In this document: one piece after another, positions 13,213-15,201 of the stretch
How positions within the stretch are numbered: position 1 is the stretch's first letter
How the letters are laid out: the number at the start of each line of letters is the position of its first letter
Assembly: GCA_028869355.1 (NCBI GenBank)
Contig: JAGWSK010000367.1
Location: 1-15,201, forward strand
From: Alphaproteobacteria bacterium
GTDB taxonomy: Bacteria > Pseudomonadota > Alphaproteobacteria > Micropepsales > Micropepsaceae
Length of the DNA stretch: 15,201 bases
Direction of reading: 5' to 3'
The notes under the pieces: model-generated
What the model saw: the letters and a program-made list of their open reading frames with translations, nothing else
The model's database searches: none
What the model was told of the DNA's origin: nothing
Program-made: the position numbers and the translations under genes

Positions 13213-14420
13213 GCGGCCCGTCCAAAGAATTGCGCGATTTTTGCGGTAAGCCGCTGGGCAACATCCCGCTTCGACAGCAGCGGCCAGGATTCGGCACCCG
13301 CCTCGCTCAGCAGATGCACGCGATTGCTATCGCTTCCCATAACGCTTTTGCCTTGGGTGTCCGTGCTGACGTCATTGGCGATGATCCAGTCGCAACCCTT
13401 CGCCGCGCGCTTTGCGGCCGCGTTGACGAGAAGGTTCCCGGTCTCCGCTGCAAAACCGATGACCAGTTTGGGGCGGGCGGTCGGGTGATGGGAAAGTTCG
13501 GCGAGGATATCCGGATTTTCCACCAGAACGAGCGACGGCGGTGCGTTCGGTTTTTTCAACTTTGTGGTGTGAGGATGTTCGACATGCCAGTCCGCGACCG
13601 CGGCGGCGCAAATGGCAATGTCGACCGGCAGGGCGGCTTCGCAGGCATCGCGCATCTCGATCGCGGTCTCGACCCGGACCAGTTTACTTGTCGCAGCAGC
13701 GGTGAGAGCGACCGGACCAGACACCAGAACCGTCTCGGCGCCGGCATTGAAGAGCGCCTCTGCGATCGCATAGCCCTGCTTTCCCGACGAGCGATTGCCG
13801 AGGTAGCGCACGGGATCGATCGGCTCATGGGTCGGTCCCGCGGTCACCAGCGCGCGAATCCCGGCGAGATTGACCGGTTTCAGGATGGCTGTGATCGCGG
13901 CCAGAATTTCGGCCGGCTCAGCCATGCGCCCCTGGCCGAATTCGCCACATGCCATCTCGCCATCATTGGGCCCGACGATGTGGATGCCGTCACGCGTCAA
14001 GGCAGCAAGATTGCGGCGCGTTGCGGGATGTTGCCACATGCGGACATTCATTGCCGGTGCGAGCAGAACAGGCTTGTCGGTGGCCAGCAACGCCGTGGAG
14101 GCGAGATCCGGGGCCAGTCCCACCGCGAGCTTTGCCATCAGGTCAGCCGTGGCCGGCGCCACCACCAGCAGGTCAGCAGCCCGCGACAGCGCGATATGGC
14201 CCATTTCGGATTCAACGGTGAGATCGAAGAGTTCCTGGTAGGTCCTCTCACCGCTCAAGGCAGAGACTGACAAGGACGTGATGAATTGGGCGCCCGCAGC
14301 TGTAAGAATGGCGTGCACCGATGCTCCAGCGTCTTTAAGGCGACGGATTAGCTCCAGCGCTTTGTATGCTGCGATACCCCCACCGATGATCAGAAGAACA
14401 CGTTTTCCGCTGAGTTCCAC
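13209..14420 (-). CDS. coaBC: Phosphopantothenoylcysteine decarboxylase/synthetase
   Basis: A 403-residue bifunctional enzyme (Dfp) for two steps of coenzyme A synthesis: CTP-dependent joining of cysteine to 4'-phosphopantothenate (CoaB) and FMN-dependent decarboxylation to 4'-phosphopantetheine (CoaC). The N-terminal CoaC domain shows GGGIAAYK (13-20), the active-site His75 (MGHIALSRAADL), PAMNVRMW (122-129) and the lid with Cys158 (MACGEFGQGRMAEP). The C-terminal CoaB domain starts near 188, with TAGPTHEPIDPVRYLGNRS (193-211), AAAVADW (272-278) and the catalytic-type KLKK (287-290). It starts at GTG 14420, with AGGGAA a few bases upstream. It is the first gene of a minus-strand chain with dut, rrf2 and cysK, and an extended -10 element lies just upstream. 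Confidence 0.97.
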   Translation of the reverse strand: MELSGKRVLLIIGGGIAAYKALELIRRLKDAGASVHAILTAAGAQFITSLSVSALSGERTYQELFDLTVESEMGHIALSRAADLLVVAPATADLMAKLAVGLAPDLASTALLATDKPVLLAPAMNVRMWQHPATRRNLAALTRDGIHIVGPNDGEMACGEFGQGRMAEPAEILAAITAILKPVNLAGIRALVTAGPTHEPIDPVRYLGNRSSGKQGYAIAEALFNAGAETVLVSGPVALTAAATSKLVRVETAIEMRDACEAALPVDIAICAAAVADWHVEHPHTTKLKKPNAPPSLVLVENPDILAELSHHPTARPKLVIGFAAETGNLLVNAAAKRAAKGCDWIIANDVSTDTQGKSVMGSDSNRVHLLSEAGAESWPLLSKRDVAQRLTAKIAQFFGRAA

Positions 14421-14453
14421 GGGGATTCCCTGAATAACAATGATCTGGTGGGT

Positions 14454-14462
14454 TTTATAGCA
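14454..14462 (-). promoter_or_regulatory. Candidate extended -10 promoter of the coaBC operon
   Basis: On the minus strand TGCTATAAA (14462-14454) fits an extended -10 element (TG, one base, then a TATAAT-like box), about 34 bases before the coaBC GTG. No good TTGACA-like box lies 16-18 bases upstream, which the extended TG may offset. It is in the 161-base divergent gap where a promoter for the four-gene chain is expected. Confidence 0.45.
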
Positions 14463-14581
14463 AATTACGGTTTCGACTTGTAGTTAAAACAACCGGGAGC
14501 GGAGCCGAAAGCCCTGCTTGATGCAGCGAACCGAACCTCGAGTCCGTCCGTTATGTTAACCGCCTGATTGCGGAGACTCTG

Positions 14582-14788
14582 ATGAGCGCTGAGGAAGCAT
14601 GCCGTTTGGCCGCCGAACTTAACGAAGAGTTCGGGCCGGTGGTTGCCCATGTCGCCCGGCGCACAATCGCCAGCCTTGAAGAAGATGGGCAGGAGGAGAG
14701 GGCTGCGGTCTGGCGGGCGTTACTGGCGATTCTTGACGACATCACCGCCCGGCGCATCGATCCTTACGCTAAAATTGCCATTCACTGA
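14582..14788 (+). CDS. Small conserved-looking hypothetical protein
   Basis: A 68-residue acidic, mostly helical product (MSAEEACRLAAELNEEFG..., ending DPYAKIAIH) with no signal peptide, membrane segment or cysteine pair. The pattern of an N-terminal helix, a FGPVVAHVARRTIASLE helix and an EERAAVWRALLAILDDI helix suggests a small three-helix bundle. The family is not recognised with certainty; short proteins of this style are common in alphaproteobacteria. Support for a real gene is a GGAG (14572-14575) six bases before the ATG, clean codon use, and a position 35 bases before an esterase gene on the same strand, which suggests cotranscription. Upstream, it diverges from coaBC. Confidence 0.7.
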   Translation: MSAEEACRLAAELNEEFGPVVAHVARRTIASLEEDGQEERAAVWRALLAILDDITARRIDPYAKIAIH

Positions 14789-14823
14789 TCGTCGATTTGG
14801 CATCAGGCGAAAAGGTTTCTGAC

Positions 14824-15201
14824 ATGCTGGACCCGATGATCCAGGCTTTGCTGGACCACGTGCCACAGATTGGCTCCTACGCGATCTGGGAAAGGGCGCC
14901 GGCTGAAGCGCGCGAGGACTTCCGGCGCTTCTGCCAGTTTGCGGCGCCGCATGACTTGCCCATCGGCAAGGTCGAGAACTTGACCGCGGGCACAATTCCC
15001 CTGCGCAGCTATACACCCATTGCTGGTGGCACCGGAATGCTGCCAGCCATCATCTATTTTCATGGTGGCGGTTTTGTTCTCGGCGACCTCGATTCCTATG
15101 ACGCGCTGTGCCGCACGCTGGCGAGTGAGAGCAACTGCCGGGTCATTGCGGTGGACTACAGATTGGCTCCGGAGCACCCGTTTCCGGCGGCAATCGAGGA
15201 C
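14824..15201 (+). CDS. HSL-family alpha/beta hydrolase (esterase), N-terminal part
   Basis: The first 126 codons of an alpha/beta hydrolase cut by the window end. The hormone-sensitive-lipase (family IV) signs are the oxyanion-hole motif HGGGFVLGDLDSY (80-92) and the DYRLAPEHPFPAA segment (111-123) that follows the first core strands. The nucleophile motif (GDSAGG type), the Asp and the His of the triad would lie beyond the window, so catalytic competence cannot be checked. Such enzymes hydrolyse short-chain acyl esters in the cytoplasm. The N-terminal cap region starts at ATG 14824 (MLDPMIQALLDHV), with a modest AAAAGG about eight bases upstream. It follows the 68-residue protein gene by 35 bases. 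Confidence 0.9.
   Translation, partial: MLDPMIQALLDHVPQIGSYAIWERAPAEAREDFRRFCQFAAPHDLPIGKVENLTAGTIPLRSYTPIAGGTGMLPAIIYFHGGGFVLGDLDSYDALCRTLASESNCRVIAVDYRLAPEHPFPAAIED

Noticed and set aside
1..15201. Search for CRISPR arrays, insertion sequences, phage or toxin-antitoxin genes and RNA genes
   Set aside because: No regularly spaced repeats, transposase motifs, terminal repeats, tRNA cloverleaf or rRNA segments were seen by eye on either strand.

Overview
The window looks like chromosomal DNA of an alphaproteobacterium of moderately high GC content. The reasons are synteny and protein type: a hisD–UPF0262–infA–maf run, an lspA–bamF(DUF3035)–M16 peptidase run, and a coaBC–dut–rrf2–cysK run, all familiar alphaproteobacterial layouts. 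No rRNA, tRNA, insertion sequence, phage gene or CRISPR array was seen. The genus cannot be fixed from the sequence alone.

Positions 1-5115 are read on the plus strand. The window opens on the last codons of hisD, followed by a UPF0262 gene, infA (translation initiation factor IF-1) and maf (nucleotide pyrophosphatase). An accessory trio then follows, its first two members joined by overlaps: an MFS transporter, a solute-binding-protein-like gene with no signal peptide, and a secreted beta-propeller. The propeller carries the full set of catalytic-type residues of peptidyl-alpha-hydroxyglycine amidating lyase (PAL). This trio is the least ordinary part of the window. Its substrate is unknown.

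Positions 5116-5965 hold a tiny tyrosine-rich lipoprotein gene on the minus strand with its own intrinsic terminator. A roughly 550-base stretch with no convincing gene follows. From 5966 to 11310 the plus strand carries a DUF1800 lipoprotein and a DUF1501 protein (a widespread pair of unknown function), then lspA (lipoprotein signal peptidase), a BamF-like lipoprotein and one zinc M16 peptidase. The stretch is rich in envelope genes, and several products here, including the DUF1800 protein, BamF and the tyrosine-rich peptide, are themselves expected substrates of LspA.

Positions 14420 down to 11333 form a tight minus-strand chain: coaBC (coenzyme A synthesis), dut (dUTPase), an Rrf2 regulator without the IscR cluster cysteines, and cysK (cysteine synthase). 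Neighbours overlap or sit within 1 base of each other. CoaBC consumes cysteine and CysK makes it, so the chain suggests a cysteine/CoA link with the Rrf2 protein as possible sensor. From 14582 the plus strand resumes with a 68-residue conserved-looking small protein and the start of an HSL-family esterase cut off by the window edge.
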